Origin: Streptomyces sp. 2114.4
GTDB taxonomy: Bacteria; Actinomycetota; Actinomycetes; Streptomycetales; Streptomycetaceae
Direction of reading: 5' to 3'
Assembly: GCF_900187385.1 (NCBI RefSeq)
Contig: NZ_FYEY01000001.1
Span: forward strand, 4,836,001 to 4,900,000
Length of the DNA stretch: 64,000 nucleotides
Shown here: positions 13,843-22,058 of the stretch, in pieces
Position numbering within the stretch: the stretch's first letter is position 1
Layout: each line of letters begins with the position of its first letter
Made by a program: the position numbers and the translations under genes
The notes under the pieces: model-generated
What the model saw: the letters and a program-made list of their open reading frames with translations, nothing else
The model's database searches: none
What the model was told of the DNA's origin: nothing

Positions 13843-15894
13843 TCAGGGACCGGTCAGTGCTTCCGGCAGCGCCGCGCCATGAACCACCGTCAGACCGGAC
13901 ACCGGCCGGGTCAGGCAGACGTAGAGGCGGCGCAGGCCGGTGCGTTCGTCCGGTTCGCCGTCGACGATCGCGGCCGGCTCCTCCAGGACGACGTAGTCGT
14001 ACTCCAGTCCCTTGGCGAGGGTGGCGGGTACCAGCGTCAGCCGGGCCGTCGCCGAGGTCTCCTCGCCGGGGGCCAGGCAGACCGTGCCCGCTGCCTCCAG
14101 GGCCGTGCGCAGCGTCGGAATGCGGGCCTCCGCGGCGATCAGGCCGACCGAGCCCTCCTTCGTCAGGGCATCGTCGCAGGCCGCGAGGGTGGCGGCGGTC
14201 AGCTCCGCCGGATCGACCGGACGGATCTCGAAGTCGCCCGCCGACTCGCGGATGGAGGTGGCCTCCGTCAGATCGGGGGCGATGGCGGGCAGCAGCCGGG
14301 ACGCGTACGCGATGACCTCGCGCGGTACGCGGAAGCCCTGGGTGAGTTCCTCGACGGCCGCACCGGGCTTGCCCAGGTGGGCCAGCGCCTCTTCCCAGGT
14401 GTGGGTGGCCCAGGGGGTGGTGCCCTGGGCGATATCGCCGAGGATGGTCGCGGAGCCCGTCGTGCAGCGGCGGCCGACCGCGCGGTACTGCATGGGGGAG
14501 AGGTCCTGCGCCTCGTCGAGGACCACATGGCCGAGGGAGTGGGTGCGCGCGACCAGGTCCATCGCCTCGTCGATCAACACCGCGTCCGCGGACGACCACT
14601 TGGCGCTCTTCACGCTGCGGGCCGGTTTGGTCCACAGGATCGTCTTCTGCTCCTCGGGCGTCAGGATTCCCTCGGCCTGCCCGGCCAGGAACTCCGCGTC
14701 GCCCAGCAGCCGCAGCACCAGCTTTGCCGGGTCGACCGGCGGCCAGACCGCCTTGACCGCGGCTTTCACGGCGGGGTTACGGGCCACCGCGTCCTGCACC
14801 CGGTCGTCCGGGGCCTCGCCCGCCTGCTCCATCCGGACCAGCACGGCGTGCGCGATCCGCTGCGGCAGCGCCTCGCGGGCGGCACCGTAGCGGATGTCCC
14901 GGTCCATCAACTCCTGTACGAGCTCTTCGAGTTCGTAGGCCGGTACGCGCCAGCGGCGGGAGCCGCGGACGACCACGCAGGGCTCCTGGGGCATGGTGAT
15001 GTGCGAGCGGACCGCCCGCCGCAGCACCTCCGCCATGCGCGCGTCGCCCTTGACCGCCGCGGCGGCCGCCTCGTCCGTGCCGCGTACCTCCACATGACCG
15101 ACCAGGTCGTCGACCGTGGCCTGCTTGACCTCCAGCTCACCGAGGGCCGGCAGCACCTGCTCGATGTAGTGGAGGAACGAGCGGTTCGGGCCGATGACGA
15201 GGGTGCCGGTCCGGGCCAGCCGCTCGCGGTGCGCGTACAGCAGATACGCGACACGGTGCAGGCCGACCGCCGTCTTCCCGGTGCCCGGCGCACCCTGTAC
15301 GCAGACCGAGCCGCCGATGCCGGCGCGCACGATCTCGTCCTGCTCCGGCTGGATCGTGGCGACGATGTCCCGCATGGGGCCGACGCGCGGGCGCTCGATC
15401 TCGGTCTGGAGGAGCCGGCTGGTCCGTTCCGCCTCCGCGGGGTCGGTGAGGTGTTCGTCCTCGTAGGCGGTCAACTCGCCCGCCGTGTAACCGAAACGGC
15501 GGCGCAGCCTGAGGTCCATCGGGTCCTTTTTGGAGGCCCGGTAGAACGGCTGGGATACGGGCGCCCGCCAGTCGATGACCATGGGGTCGCCGTCGGCGTC
15601 GTGGACGTGCCGCCGCCCGATGTAGAAGTTCTCTCCCGCGGCTCCCTCGGCGAGCTCCAGTCCGGGGGCGTGGAGATAGTCGAGGCGGCCGAAGAAGAGC
15701 GGGGTGTGGGAGAGGTCGGCGAGGGCCTTGATCCGGGCGTCGATCTCGCCCTGGAGGACTTCGGCGTTGACCCAGTTCGCGGTGACGTCGGCGATGTTCA
15801 GCGCCTCGGCGTCCTCGCGCATGGCGCGCAGGGCCGCGCGGGAGGCGGCCAGGTGGGACTTTTCGCGCTGGAGGGGGTCAGGGGTGGCGGGCAC
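13843..15894 (-). CDS. HelD/HelR-like RNA polymerase recycling ATPase (UvrD-like helicase fold)
   Basis: A 683-residue superfamily-1 ATPase. The N-terminal 130 residues form a charged helical arm, then RRHVHDADGDPMVIDWRAPV is the HelD family signature. Walker A is VCVQGAPGTGKTAVGLHR, Walker B VVLDEAQDLSPMQYR, later motifs GDIAQGTTPW and QGFRVPREVI, and the C-terminal LAKGLEYDYVVL and RRLYVCLTRP. HelD proteins bind RNA polymerase and release stalled or rifamycin-bound enzyme; the streptomycete HelR type protects against rifampicin. Start GTG at 15894 follows GGAGG. No convincing rifamycin-associated element was found upstream, so assignment to HelR rather than a general HelD is open. Confidence 0.85.
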   Translation of the reverse strand: MPATPDPLQREKSHLAASRAALRAMREDAEALNIADVTANWVNAEVLQGEIDARIKALADLSHTPLFFGRLDYLHAPGLELAEGAAGENFYIGRRHVHDADGDPMVIDWRAPVSQPFYRASKKDPMDLRLRRRFGYTAGELTAYEDEHLTDPAEAERTSRLLQTEIERPRVGPMRDIVATIQPEQDEIVRAGIGGSVCVQGAPGTGKTAVGLHRVAYLLYAHRERLARTGTLVIGPNRSFLHYIEQVLPALGELEVKQATVDDLVGHVEVRGTDEAAAAAVKGDARMAEVLRRAVRSHITMPQEPCVVVRGSRRWRVPAYELEELVQELMDRDIRYGAAREALPQRIAHAVLVRMEQAGEAPDDRVQDAVARNPAVKAAVKAVWPPVDPAKLVLRLLGDAEFLAGQAEGILTPEEQKTILWTKPARSVKSAKWSSADAVLIDEAMDLVARTHSLGHVVLDEAQDLSPMQYRAVGRRCTTGSATILGDIAQGTTPWATHTWEEALAHLGKPGAAVEELTQGFRVPREVIAYASRLLPAIAPDLTEATSIRESAGDFEIRPVDPAELTAATLAACDDALTKEGSVGLIAAEARIPTLRTALEAAGTVCLAPGEETSATARLTLVPATLAKGLEYDYVVLEEPAAIVDGEPDERTGLRRLYVCLTRPVSGLTVVHGAALPEALTGP

Positions 15895-16264
15895 GGCGTT
15901 GCCTCCGGGGGCGGGTACTTCGGCGGGCGCGCCAGGGTGAGCGGGCGCGGCGGGCCGGTGTCGGTGCGCGGCGCGGGTCAGGCGGTGCGCGGGTCAGCGG
16001 CGTGAAGCGAAGGGCCGTCCGGTTTCCGACCGGTCGGCGGCACTCCTCGACGGGAGGCAGGCAGACGGGCGATTGTAATCAGCGGCTCGGAACGGCGCCA
16101 ACGGATTTCCGGCGGCGTTGCGGCGGTCGTTTCGGGGCGAACGAACCCTGAGGGCGCCGTAGGCCTCCCGTAGGGGGCCGGGTGGGTCCGGAGACGGACA
16201 TCCGGCCCCAGGGATGGACCTATGGACCGATGTGCTGCAATCGCGTGAATTTCATCATGGAGAC
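15895..16264. other. Divergent intergenic region
   Basis: A 370-bp non-coding region between the HelD-like gene (minus) and a small gene (plus). It contains GTTTCCGACCGGTCGGCGG, with CCGACCGGTCGG a perfect palindrome at 16026-16037, and an AT-richer patch GATTGTAATCAGC near 16072. Promoters for both genes are expected here. I see no gene. Confidence 0.4.
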
Positions 16265-16531
16265 ATGAGCAGCGCAGCGATTCCCCCAGGTTCTGTCCCT
16301 CCGATCTCCGTCCACCCGGTCAAGGGCGCCACAGCCCTCGGCGCGGACCCCGGACGCGGTGCGGCCGCCGTCCACGAGCACCGCTACGTCGTGGGCAACG
16401 CACTCCGCGCGATCAAGGTCTTCGTCACGGCCGCCTTCAGCGTCGCCGTCATGGGCGAGTACGCGGACGAACCGCGCACGCCCGACACCACGAACACCCG
16501 GCACGACAACCGCGATGCCACGAACGCCTGA
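16265..16531 (+). CDS. Small conserved streptomycete protein (88 aa)
   Basis: An 88-residue protein. ATG at 16265 follows ATGGAGAC, a usable ribosome site; an upstream frame-compatible ATG at 16214 would add 17 residues and has no such site. After a Pro-rich start (IPPGSVPPISVHPVKGATAL), the stretch HRYVVGNALRAIKVFVTAAF and SVAVMGEYAD forms one amphipathic or weak membrane helix. The end is polar and Thr/Asp-rich. From memory, very similar short proteins occur in many streptomycetes, but I know no function. It precedes a 30-bp tandem repeat array. Confidence 0.65.
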   Translation: MSSAAIPPGSVPPISVHPVKGATALGADPGRGAAAVHEHRYVVGNALRAIKVFVTAAFSVAVMGEYADEPRTPDTTNTRHDNRDATNA

Positions 16532-16550
16532 CTCCATGAACCCCCGGCCC

Positions 16551-16684
16551 CGCACGACCCGACTCCGTGCCGGCGGGCTCCGCACGACCCGACTCCGTGC
16601 CGGCGGGCTCCGCACGACCCGACTCCGTGCCGGCCGGCTCCGCACGACCCGACTCCGTGCCGGCCGGCTCCGCACGACCCGACC
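16551..16684. repeat. 30-bp tandem repeat array, 4 full copies plus 14 bp
   Basis: The unit CGCACGACCCGACTCCGTGC plus CGGCGGGCTC repeats exactly every 30 bp at 16551, 16581, 16611 and 16641, with a partial copy from 16671. Copies 1-2 have CGGCGGG; copies 3-4 have CGGCCGG, so the array grew in two steps. It lies between two plus-strand genes, and no reading frame across it looks coding. Confidence 0.9.
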
Positions 16685-16809
16685 CCGCACCACCCCCGTT
16701 GCCATCCGGTTGATTTCCGGTTGACCGGAAACCGTTACGGCCCGTCGGGCTCGATCCATTAGCGTCGCCGAAAGAGAGCGCACTCAGGGCTACGGGGAGG
16801 GGACAACGG

Positions 16810-18090
16810 GTGTCTGCCGCCGGCGGGACGCGGACGTGGAGACGGACCTGGGGGCAGGGCATCGCCCGCCCCGGACGCTTGGTGATCGCAGCGGCGCTGC
16901 TCATGGCGTCACTCGCCGGACTATGGCTGCTGTACCAGGTCCTGCCGATGCCGATGTCCGACATAGCGGTCTACCGAGCCGAGGGCCAGGCGGCCTCGGC
17001 GGGCGGTGATCTCTACGGCTTCACGGTCACCAAGTGGGCACTTCCGGCCACCTATCCGCCCTTCGCGGCCGTGCTCTTCATACCGACCACCTGGCTCTCG
17101 CTCGGCACGCTCAAAGTCGTGTGCGTGCTCGTCAACGCGGCCCTTCTCGCGCTGCTGATCCAGCTCTCCTGCAAGGCGGCCGGCCTGCGCAAGACTTCCT
17201 GCACCGCGCCCGCCATCCTCGCCACCACCGCGCTCGGCCTCTGGCTGGAGCCGGTCTTCCAGACCCTTGTCTTCGGCCAGGTCAACCTCGCACTGACCTG
17301 CCTGGTCCTGTGGGACCTCTCCCGTCCGGACGGCGCCCGCTTCAAGGGGTTCGCCACCGGCATCGCGGCGGGCATCAAACTCACCCCCGCGATCTTCGGT
17401 GTCTATCTCCTCGTCACCGGCCGGGTGAAGGCCGCCTTCACCGTCCTCGGCGGGTTCCTGGCCTCGGCGCTGCTGGGCTGGCTGGTCCTGCCCGATGCCA
17501 GCATCGAGTACTGGACGCAGCGGATGTTCGAGACCGGCCGGGTCGGCAAGGTCTGGATCGTCGACAACCAGTCCCTCCAGGGCCTGATCACCCGCGTACT
17601 GCACCAGCCCGAGCCCGGCCTGCTGTGGGCGGTGCCCGCGCTGCTGACCGCCGCGGCGGGGCTCTACACCGCCCGCCGGGTGTATCTGCGGCGCGGTCTG
17701 GACAGTTGGGGTGTGCTGTGCACGGCGATCACGGCGCTGCTGGTCTCGCCGATCAGCTGGTCCCACCACTGGGTCTGGTGTGTGCCGCTGCTCGTCGCGC
17801 TCGCCGCCCGTACCCGGCGCAGCCCGTGGCGCAGGGCGCTGTCGGCCGCCGTCACCCTCGCCTTCGCCGCCCGCTCGATGTGGGTCCTCCCGCACACCGG
17901 CGATCTCGACCTGCACTTCGCGTGGTGGCAGCAGCCGTTCGCGGCCCCGTACCCGCTGCTCGGTCTCGCCCTGCTGGCGGCCGTGGTCCTGTGGACGCGG
18001 AAGCCCTCCGGCATACCCGGTGCGGCGGCCGGCCGCCTCCCGGCGCCGCGCGCCGAGCAGCAGCTCGCCGGCGGCGCGCGGGCGGTCTGA
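16810..18090 (+). CDS. GT87-family polyprenol-linked mannosyltransferase-like membrane protein
   Basis: A 426-residue membrane enzyme with about ten hydrophobic segments. The first outer loop MSDIAVYRAEGQAASAGGDL holds the conserved acidic residue of GT-C enzymes, followed by ATYPPFAAVLFIP, the GT87/DUF2029 signature. VFGQVNLALTCLVLWDL, GIAAGIKLTPAIFG, DNQSLQGLITR and SPISWSHHWVW are further family positions. GT87 enzymes such as mycobacterial PimE add alpha-mannose from polyprenol-phosphate-mannose on the outer face. The acceptor here is unknown. GTG at 16810 follows GGGGAGGGGACAACG. Confidence 0.85.
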   Translation: MSAAGGTRTWRRTWGQGIARPGRLVIAAALLMASLAGLWLLYQVLPMPMSDIAVYRAEGQAASAGGDLYGFTVTKWALPATYPPFAAVLFIPTTWLSLGTLKVVCVLVNAALLALLIQLSCKAAGLRKTSCTAPAILATTALGLWLEPVFQTLVFGQVNLALTCLVLWDLSRPDGARFKGFATGIAAGIKLTPAIFGVYLLVTGRVKAAFTVLGGFLASALLGWLVLPDASIEYWTQRMFETGRVGKVWIVDNQSLQGLITRVLHQPEPGLLWAVPALLTAAAGLYTARRVYLRRGLDSWGVLCTAITALLVSPISWSHHWVWCVPLLVALAARTRRSPWRRALSAAVTLAFAARSMWVLPHTGDLDLHFAWWQQPFAAPYPLLGLALLAAVVLWTRKPSGIPGAAAGRLPAPRAEQQLAGGARAV

Positions 18091-18098
18091 GCGGGAGC

Positions 18099-19751
18099 TC
18101 AGACCTCGTCGTCCGCCGCCAGCAGCTCGTCCGCGTCCACGATGCGGTACGCATAGCCCTGCTCGGCCAGGAAGCGCTGGCGGTGTGCCGCGAAGTCCTG
18201 GTCGATGGTGTCGCGCGCGACGACCGAATAGAAGCGCGCCTCGTGGCCGTCCGCCTTGGGACGCAGCACCCGGCCCAGCCGCTGGGCCTCCTCCTGGCGC
18301 GAGCCGAACGTGCCGGACACCTGGATCGCGACCGTGGCCTCCGGAAGGTCGACCGAGAAGTTCGCGACCTTCGAGACGACGAGCACCGAGATCTCGCCCT
18401 CCCGGAAGGCGCCGAACAGCTTCTCGCGCTGTGCGTTGGTGGTCTCGCCCTTGATCACCGGCGCGTTCAGATGCTCGCCCAGCTCGTCCAGCTGGTCGAT
18501 GTACTGCCCGATGACCAGCGTCTGTTCGCCCTGGTGGCGGCGGACCAGTGCCTCGGTCACATGCTGCTTGCTGGCGGTGGTCGCGCAGAAGCGGTACTTC
18601 TCCTCGGTCTCGGCGGTCGCGTACGCCAGCCGCTCCGAGTCGGTCAGGTTGACCCGTACCTCGACACAGTCGGCGGGGGCGATATACCCCTGTGCCTCGA
18701 TCTCCTTCCAGGGGGCGTCGAAGCGCTTGGGCCCGATGAGGGAGAACACATCCGACTCCCGGCCATCCTCGCGCACCAGCGTCGCGGTCAGCCCCAGCCG
18801 CCGCCGCGCCTGCAGATCGGCGGTGAACTTGAAGACCGGGGCGGGCAGCAGGTGCACCTCGTCGTAGACGACCAGACCCCAGTCGCGGGAGTCGAACAGC
18901 TCCAGGTGCGGGTAGACGCCCTTCCGCTTGGTCGTCAGCACCTGGTACGTGGCGATGGTGACCGGCCGGATCTCCTTCTTCGTCCCGCTGTACTCGCCGA
19001 TCTCGTCCTCGGTGAGCGAGGTCCGCTTCACCAGCTCGTGCTTCCACTGCCGGGCCGAGACCGTATTCGTCACCAGGATCAGCGTGGTCGCCTTGGCCTG
19101 TGCCATCGCGCCCGCCCCGACCAGCGTCTTGCCCGCGCCGCAGGGCAGCACGACCACACCCGAGCCGCCGTGCCAGAACCCCTCGACCGCCTGCTGCTGA
19201 TACGGCCGCAGCGCCCAGCCGTTCTCGTCCAGCTCGATCGGATGCGCCTCGCCGTCCACGTAGCCGGCCAGGTCCTCGGCGGGCCAGCCCAGCTTGAGCA
19301 GCGTCTGCTTGATCTGCCCGCGCTCCGAGGGGTGCACCACGACCGAATCCGGGTCCAGCCGCGCCCCGACCAGCGGCTGCACCTTCTTCGAGCGCAGGAT
19401 CTCCTCCAGCACCGGGCGGTCGGTGGTGGTCAGCACCAAGCCGTGCGCGGGGTGCTTGGTGAGCGTCAGCCGCCCGTAGCGGGACATCGTCTCGGCGATG
19501 TCGACCAGCAGCGCATGCGGCACCGGGTACCGCGAGAACTGCACCAGCGCGTCGACGACCTGCTCGGCGTCGTGCCCGGCCGCCCGCGCGTTCCACAGCC
19601 CGAGCGGCGTCACCCGGTAGGTATGGATGTGCTCCGGCGCCCGCTCCAGCTCGGCAAAGGGCGCGATGGCCCGCCGGCAGGCGTCCGCCAGCTCATGGTC
19701 CACCTCCAGCAGCAGCGTTTTGTCGCTCTGGACGATGAGGGGTCCGTTCAC
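18099..19751 (-). CDS. DNA repair helicase XPB (bacterial type)
   Basis: A 550-residue SF2 helicase. The N-terminal 180 residues are the XPB damage-recognition-like region (SDKTLLLEVDHELADACRRA). ATPase motifs in order: GVVVLPCGAGKTLVGAGAMA (Walker A), ATYQVLTTKRKG, VVYDEVHLLPAPVF (DEVH box), RLGLTATLVREDGRESD, LVIGQYIDQLDELGEHL, VSKVANFSVDLPEA and EAQRLGRVLRPK (motif VI). It unwinds DNA 3' to 5' and is expected in repair or recombination; in mycobacteria the XPB homologue pairs with a nuclease, but none is next to it here. GTG at 19751. It converges with the GT87 gene, leaving only 8 bp. Confidence 0.95.
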   Translation of the reverse strand: MNGPLIVQSDKTLLLEVDHELADACRRAIAPFAELERAPEHIHTYRVTPLGLWNARAAGHDAEQVVDALVQFSRYPVPHALLVDIAETMSRYGRLTLTKHPAHGLVLTTTDRPVLEEILRSKKVQPLVGARLDPDSVVVHPSERGQIKQTLLKLGWPAEDLAGYVDGEAHPIELDENGWALRPYQQQAVEGFWHGGSGVVVLPCGAGKTLVGAGAMAQAKATTLILVTNTVSARQWKHELVKRTSLTEDEIGEYSGTKKEIRPVTIATYQVLTTKRKGVYPHLELFDSRDWGLVVYDEVHLLPAPVFKFTADLQARRRLGLTATLVREDGRESDVFSLIGPKRFDAPWKEIEAQGYIAPADCVEVRVNLTDSERLAYATAETEEKYRFCATTASKQHVTEALVRRHQGEQTLVIGQYIDQLDELGEHLNAPVIKGETTNAQREKLFGAFREGEISVLVVSKVANFSVDLPEATVAIQVSGTFGSRQEEAQRLGRVLRPKADGHEARFYSVVARDTIDQDFAAHRQRFLAEQGYAYRIVDADELLAADDEV

Positions 19752-19938
19752 GCGCCTCGCCTTTCACTTCCCGGCCTTCGGCCGCCTGCACCGGCCGCGG
19801 GCCCGGGTCGTCGATCACCGGCCCACGGTCTCGGCCGCAGATGCGGCCAAACGTCCAGTCTGCCCTACCGGCTGCGTTTGGGGCGAGGCGTGCTTCACAC
19901 CGGTTTGCGGACCGGCCGCTGAGGAGAGTGCGGGAAGC

Positions 19939-20121
19939 CTATTCATGGCCTCGTTCGCCGAACTCGGCAGATAGATCCCTTGTGGAATACTCGTGAGCCA
20001 ACTCTCTGCCGGTCCATGTGGTGAATGCGACCTTTTGATTCCCTTCTTCGTCTATAAATGGGTGGCCGATGGAAAAGCTGCGCCCTTCATTATCTGCCAT
20101 CAGGCGGTGAAGCGTTGCCAT
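19939..20121 (-). CDS. Small protein of unknown function in a low-GC patch (60 aa)
   Basis: A 60-residue acidic protein; ATG at 20121, or the internal Met8 at 20100. SFSIGHPFIDEEGNQKVAFT followed by TWTGRELAHEYSTRDLSAEF reads as a short beta sheet plus helix. Codons such as TTT, ATA, AAT and AGA make it clearly AT-richer than its neighbours, a sign of recent acquisition. It overlaps the preceding 79-codon frame by 22 nt. It is the end of a minus-strand run with an XRE regulator and a NUDIX gene. I recognise no family. Confidence 0.55.
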   Translation of the reverse strand: MATLHRLMADNEGRSFSIGHPFIDEEGNQKVAFTTWTGRELAHEYSTRDLSAEFGERGHE

Positions 20122-20339
20122 CTCGGTGGTCTGCGGACGCTCACCAAGCTGTTTACGTCACGTGCCAGCTCACGGGCTTCCTGGCTGTCATCCGCAGGGA
20201 TGTAGGGCACCGCCCCAAGCTGCACGCTGATACGTGGCTCCTCCGTGCTGAAGCGGACGTCATCCAAGTCAGCTCGCTCGTTCTCGTAGCCGAGGAGGCC
20301 GACGTAAACAATCGCCGGAACCAGTTGCGTGGCATTCAG
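20100..20339 (-). CDS. Possible 79-aa protein with a CTG start, coupled to the NUDIX gene
   Basis: The frame right after the NUDIX stop reads LNATQLVPAIVYVGLLGYEN, ERADLDDVRFSTEEPRISVQ, then LGAVPYIPADDSQEARELAR and on to a TGA at 20100. Its composition looks like real protein and its codon use fits coding DNA, but there is no ATG, GTG or TTG near the beginning. A CTG at 20337-20339 overlaps the NUDIX TGA as CTGA, the same geometry as the usual ATGA/GTGA coupling. A TTG further in (LDDVRF) would give a shorter protein. Alternatives are a frameshifted fusion to NUDIX or a decayed gene. Confidence 0.5.
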   Translation of the reverse strand: MNATQLVPAIVYVGLLGYENERADLDDVRFSTEEPRISVQLGAVPYIPADDSQEARELARDVNSLVSVRRPPRWQRFTA

Positions 20340-20815
20340 CCGAGGTAGGGCGGTGCGCAGTGCTCGCGGTGCCGCAAATAGTGCTCCAGCCGTAGCCGTT
20401 GAGTGTGGTGCATGGGCAGTATGTCGATCTCGGCCGGAGGCACGAAGCGGAGGTCCGTGGACTCGTCCGAGATGGTGAGAGAACCGCCGGTGATCCGGGC
20501 GGTGAAGCAGACATTGAACTGCCGCCGTACCTCGCCGTCGGAGTAGGCGATCACATGCCGGGGGTCCGTATACGTGCCGACGAGCCCGGTGATCTCCACG
20601 TCGAAGCCGGTCTCCTCCTTGACCTCTCGTACGGCGGCGCCCGGCAGCGAATCCGCCATCTCCATGCCGCCGCCCGGCAGGGCCCACAGCCCGCTGTCCC
20701 GCCGCCGTTGGAGCAGCACCTCCCCGCCGGTATTCGTCACGACCGCGGACGCGGCGACGACGAGGCTGTTGGGCTCGGGGGCTTCGGGGTCGTCGAAGTA
20801 CTCGGTCCGGGCCAT
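20336..20815 (-). CDS. NUDIX hydrolase
   Basis: A 159-residue hydrolase with the NUDIX box GGGMEMADSLPGAAVREVKE followed by ETGFDVEI (Gx5Ex7REUxEExGU pattern complete). The first strand AASAVVTNTGGEVLLQRRRD and WALPGGG are typical. Such enzymes cleave nucleoside diphosphates linked to another group; substrate cannot be told. ATG at 20815 lies 3 bp after the stop of the XRE regulator gene, so the two are cotranscribed. C-terminus HREHCAPPYLG runs straight into a possible CTG-started gene. Confidence 0.9.
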   Translation of the reverse strand: MARTEYFDDPEAPEPNSLVVAASAVVTNTGGEVLLQRRRDSGLWALPGGGMEMADSLPGAAVREVKEETGFDVEITGLVGTYTDPRHVIAYSDGEVRRQFNVCFTARITGGSLTISDESTDLRFVPPAEIDILPMHHTQRLRLEHYLRHREHCAPPYLG

Positions 20816-20818
20816 GGT

Positions 20819-21562
20819 TCAGTCCTCCTGCACGGGCGTCGCTGTTGCCCACACGGCGTCGAAGCTCGATGCGTACGTGTCGTACATCCCACCCTTGCCG
20901 CTGCGCCGCAGGTGCCAGACGGGCGCTGCGTAGGCGTTGACACCCCAGAGGTGGCTGTTCACCAGCGCCTGGTCGTCAGCGAGGTAGATGCTGTTGTAGA
21001 GGGTCGTGGCGTGCGTACGCAACTCAACCCCGGGAACGCCGGTAAGCGGCCTGTAGTGCATCAATGCCAGTCGGCAACGCGATTCGATGCCATGGCCGAA
21101 CTTCTCTTCCTGTCCGCGTTGTTGCACATGAGGGCTGTCGGCGTCCCCGATGGCAATCCTGACGGTGCATCCTTCGGCGGCGCGCTCTTGCAAAAGGCCG
21201 GTGAGGCGCGGGTAGGCCTCGTGCAGAAAGACTGCCGCGTAAACGAGGACATCGACGCGTTCTCGGGCTTGCGAGAGGAGATCCACAAAGACGGATACCG
21301 GCAAATCGGCCCGCTTGTCGTAGAGCGCGATCAGCTCCGGGCTGACGGCCCGGGCCGCCCGTGGCTGACGCAAGGATGGCCAGAGTGCGTGCACGTCTTC
21401 CCCTAACTTCTCGGCCGCTCGAAACGCGGTCGTACGGCGTGGCGTGCGGCCGAGGTTGACCCAGCGTTCCACGGACTTGGTGTCCACTTCCGTTGCTTCG
21501 GCCAGGGCGGCATGAGTCCATCCGCCTGACGCCATCGCGGCTCGAAGTCTTTCGTTGGGCAT
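20819..21562 (-). CDS. XRE-family regulator with a PLD-like C-terminal domain
   Basis: A 247-residue regulator. Residues 1-55 are the HTH (RLRAAMASGGWTHAALAEAT, EVDTKSVERWVNLGRTPRR). Residues about 85-245 resemble a phospholipase-D fold lacking the catalytic Lys: VDVLVYAAVFLHEAYPRLTG, CTVRIAIGDADSPHV, then RTHATTLYNSIYLADDQALV. Similar proteins recur in streptomycetes, where the second domain may sense a ligand instead of hydrolysing. ATG at 21562 follows GGGAGAGACTGC. It diverges from a small partner gene at 21681 and leads an operon with NUDIX. GC content is lower than the surrounding core. Confidence 0.8.
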   Translation of the reverse strand: MPNERLRAAMASGGWTHAALAEATEVDTKSVERWVNLGRTPRRTTAFRAAEKLGEDVHALWPSLRQPRAARAVSPELIALYDKRADLPVSVFVDLLSQARERVDVLVYAAVFLHEAYPRLTGLLQERAAEGCTVRIAIGDADSPHVQQRGQEEKFGHGIESRCRLALMHYRPLTGVPGVELRTHATTLYNSIYLADDQALVNSHLWGVNAYAAPVWHLRRSGKGGMYDTYASSFDAVWATATPVQED

Positions 21563-21581
21563 GCAGTCTCTCCCTGTGCGA

Positions 21582-21624
21582 GGGGACGTTGCCAGGGACG
21601 TTCTGCCGGAAGCGGGACGTCCCG
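21582..21624. promoter_or_regulatory. Three GGGACGT elements in the divergent promoter
   Basis: GGGACGTT occurs at about 21582 and 21595, and CGGGACGTCCCG, a perfect 12-bp palindrome, lies at 21613-21624. Spacings are 13 and 19 bp. The cluster sits between the XRE regulator and its divergent partner gene and is a candidate operator for that regulator. Confidence 0.5.
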
Positions 21625-21680
21625 AAGTGTGGTTTGGCGGTGGTTTCGCCGTCCTGGGTGACAGCCGGAAGCTCGGTGGC

Positions 21681-21980
21681 ATGGAAAAGGACGAGCAGAG
21701 CACTGAGGTGACCACCGCGCGACTGCTGCCATGGCGGTCGCCGGAAGGCAAACGATGCGTACTGATCACGGACAACGAAGGTGGTCTGCTGTCGCATGTC
21801 GCGGGCGAGATGAAGCGGGTTCAACTCGCCATGGGAGCGGAGCTTCTGGACCATGCCGCCGCGCTGCTCGCTGACAGCGCGGCGACGGAAGACCAACTGC
21901 GATACCTGGCCTGTCGGCTTGCTGAGGCGCCGGCAGACACGCTCAGCATTGCGGAAGGCCGAGGCGACCGCCGTTCGTGA
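21681..21980 (+). CDS. Small LLPW-type partner protein of an XRE regulator (99 aa)
   Basis: A 99-residue cytosolic protein starting at ATG 21681. ARLLPWRSPEGKRCVLITDN is followed by EGGLLSHVAGEMKRVQLAMG and a helical part AELLDHAAALLADSAATEDQ, then LRYLACRLAEA. The same pattern occurs at 40201-40548 (VRLLPWSSPDGKPCYLVGEG and so on), also beside a divergent XRE regulator. The two are clear paralogues although their regulators differ in the C-terminal domain. The family is frequent in streptomycetes; its function is unknown. It may be a regulator partner or antagonist. Confidence 0.75.
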   Translation: MEKDEQSTEVTTARLLPWRSPEGKRCVLITDNEGGLLSHVAGEMKRVQLAMGAELLDHAAALLADSAATEDQLRYLACRLAEAPADTLSIAEGRGDRRS

Positions 21981-22058
21981 CGGGGCTGACGCCGGTGGCG
22001 CGGAACAGGCGCAGCACCGTCAGTGATGGTGGCCGGGGAGGGGCCGCCTCGCCACCCC

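Noticed and set aside
15895..16264. Rifamycin-associated element before the HelD/HelR-like gene
   Set aside because: Searched by eye on both strands; the palindromes present do not match the element as I remember it.
16551..16684. 30-bp repeat array as a CRISPR array
   Set aside because: The units are directly adjacent with no spacers and no cas genes are present. It is a tandem repeat.
16359..16724. Protein with RTTRLRAGGL repeats encoded by the 30-bp array
   Set aside because: It overlaps the 88-aa gene in another frame, has no ribosome site and reads as simple repeat translation.
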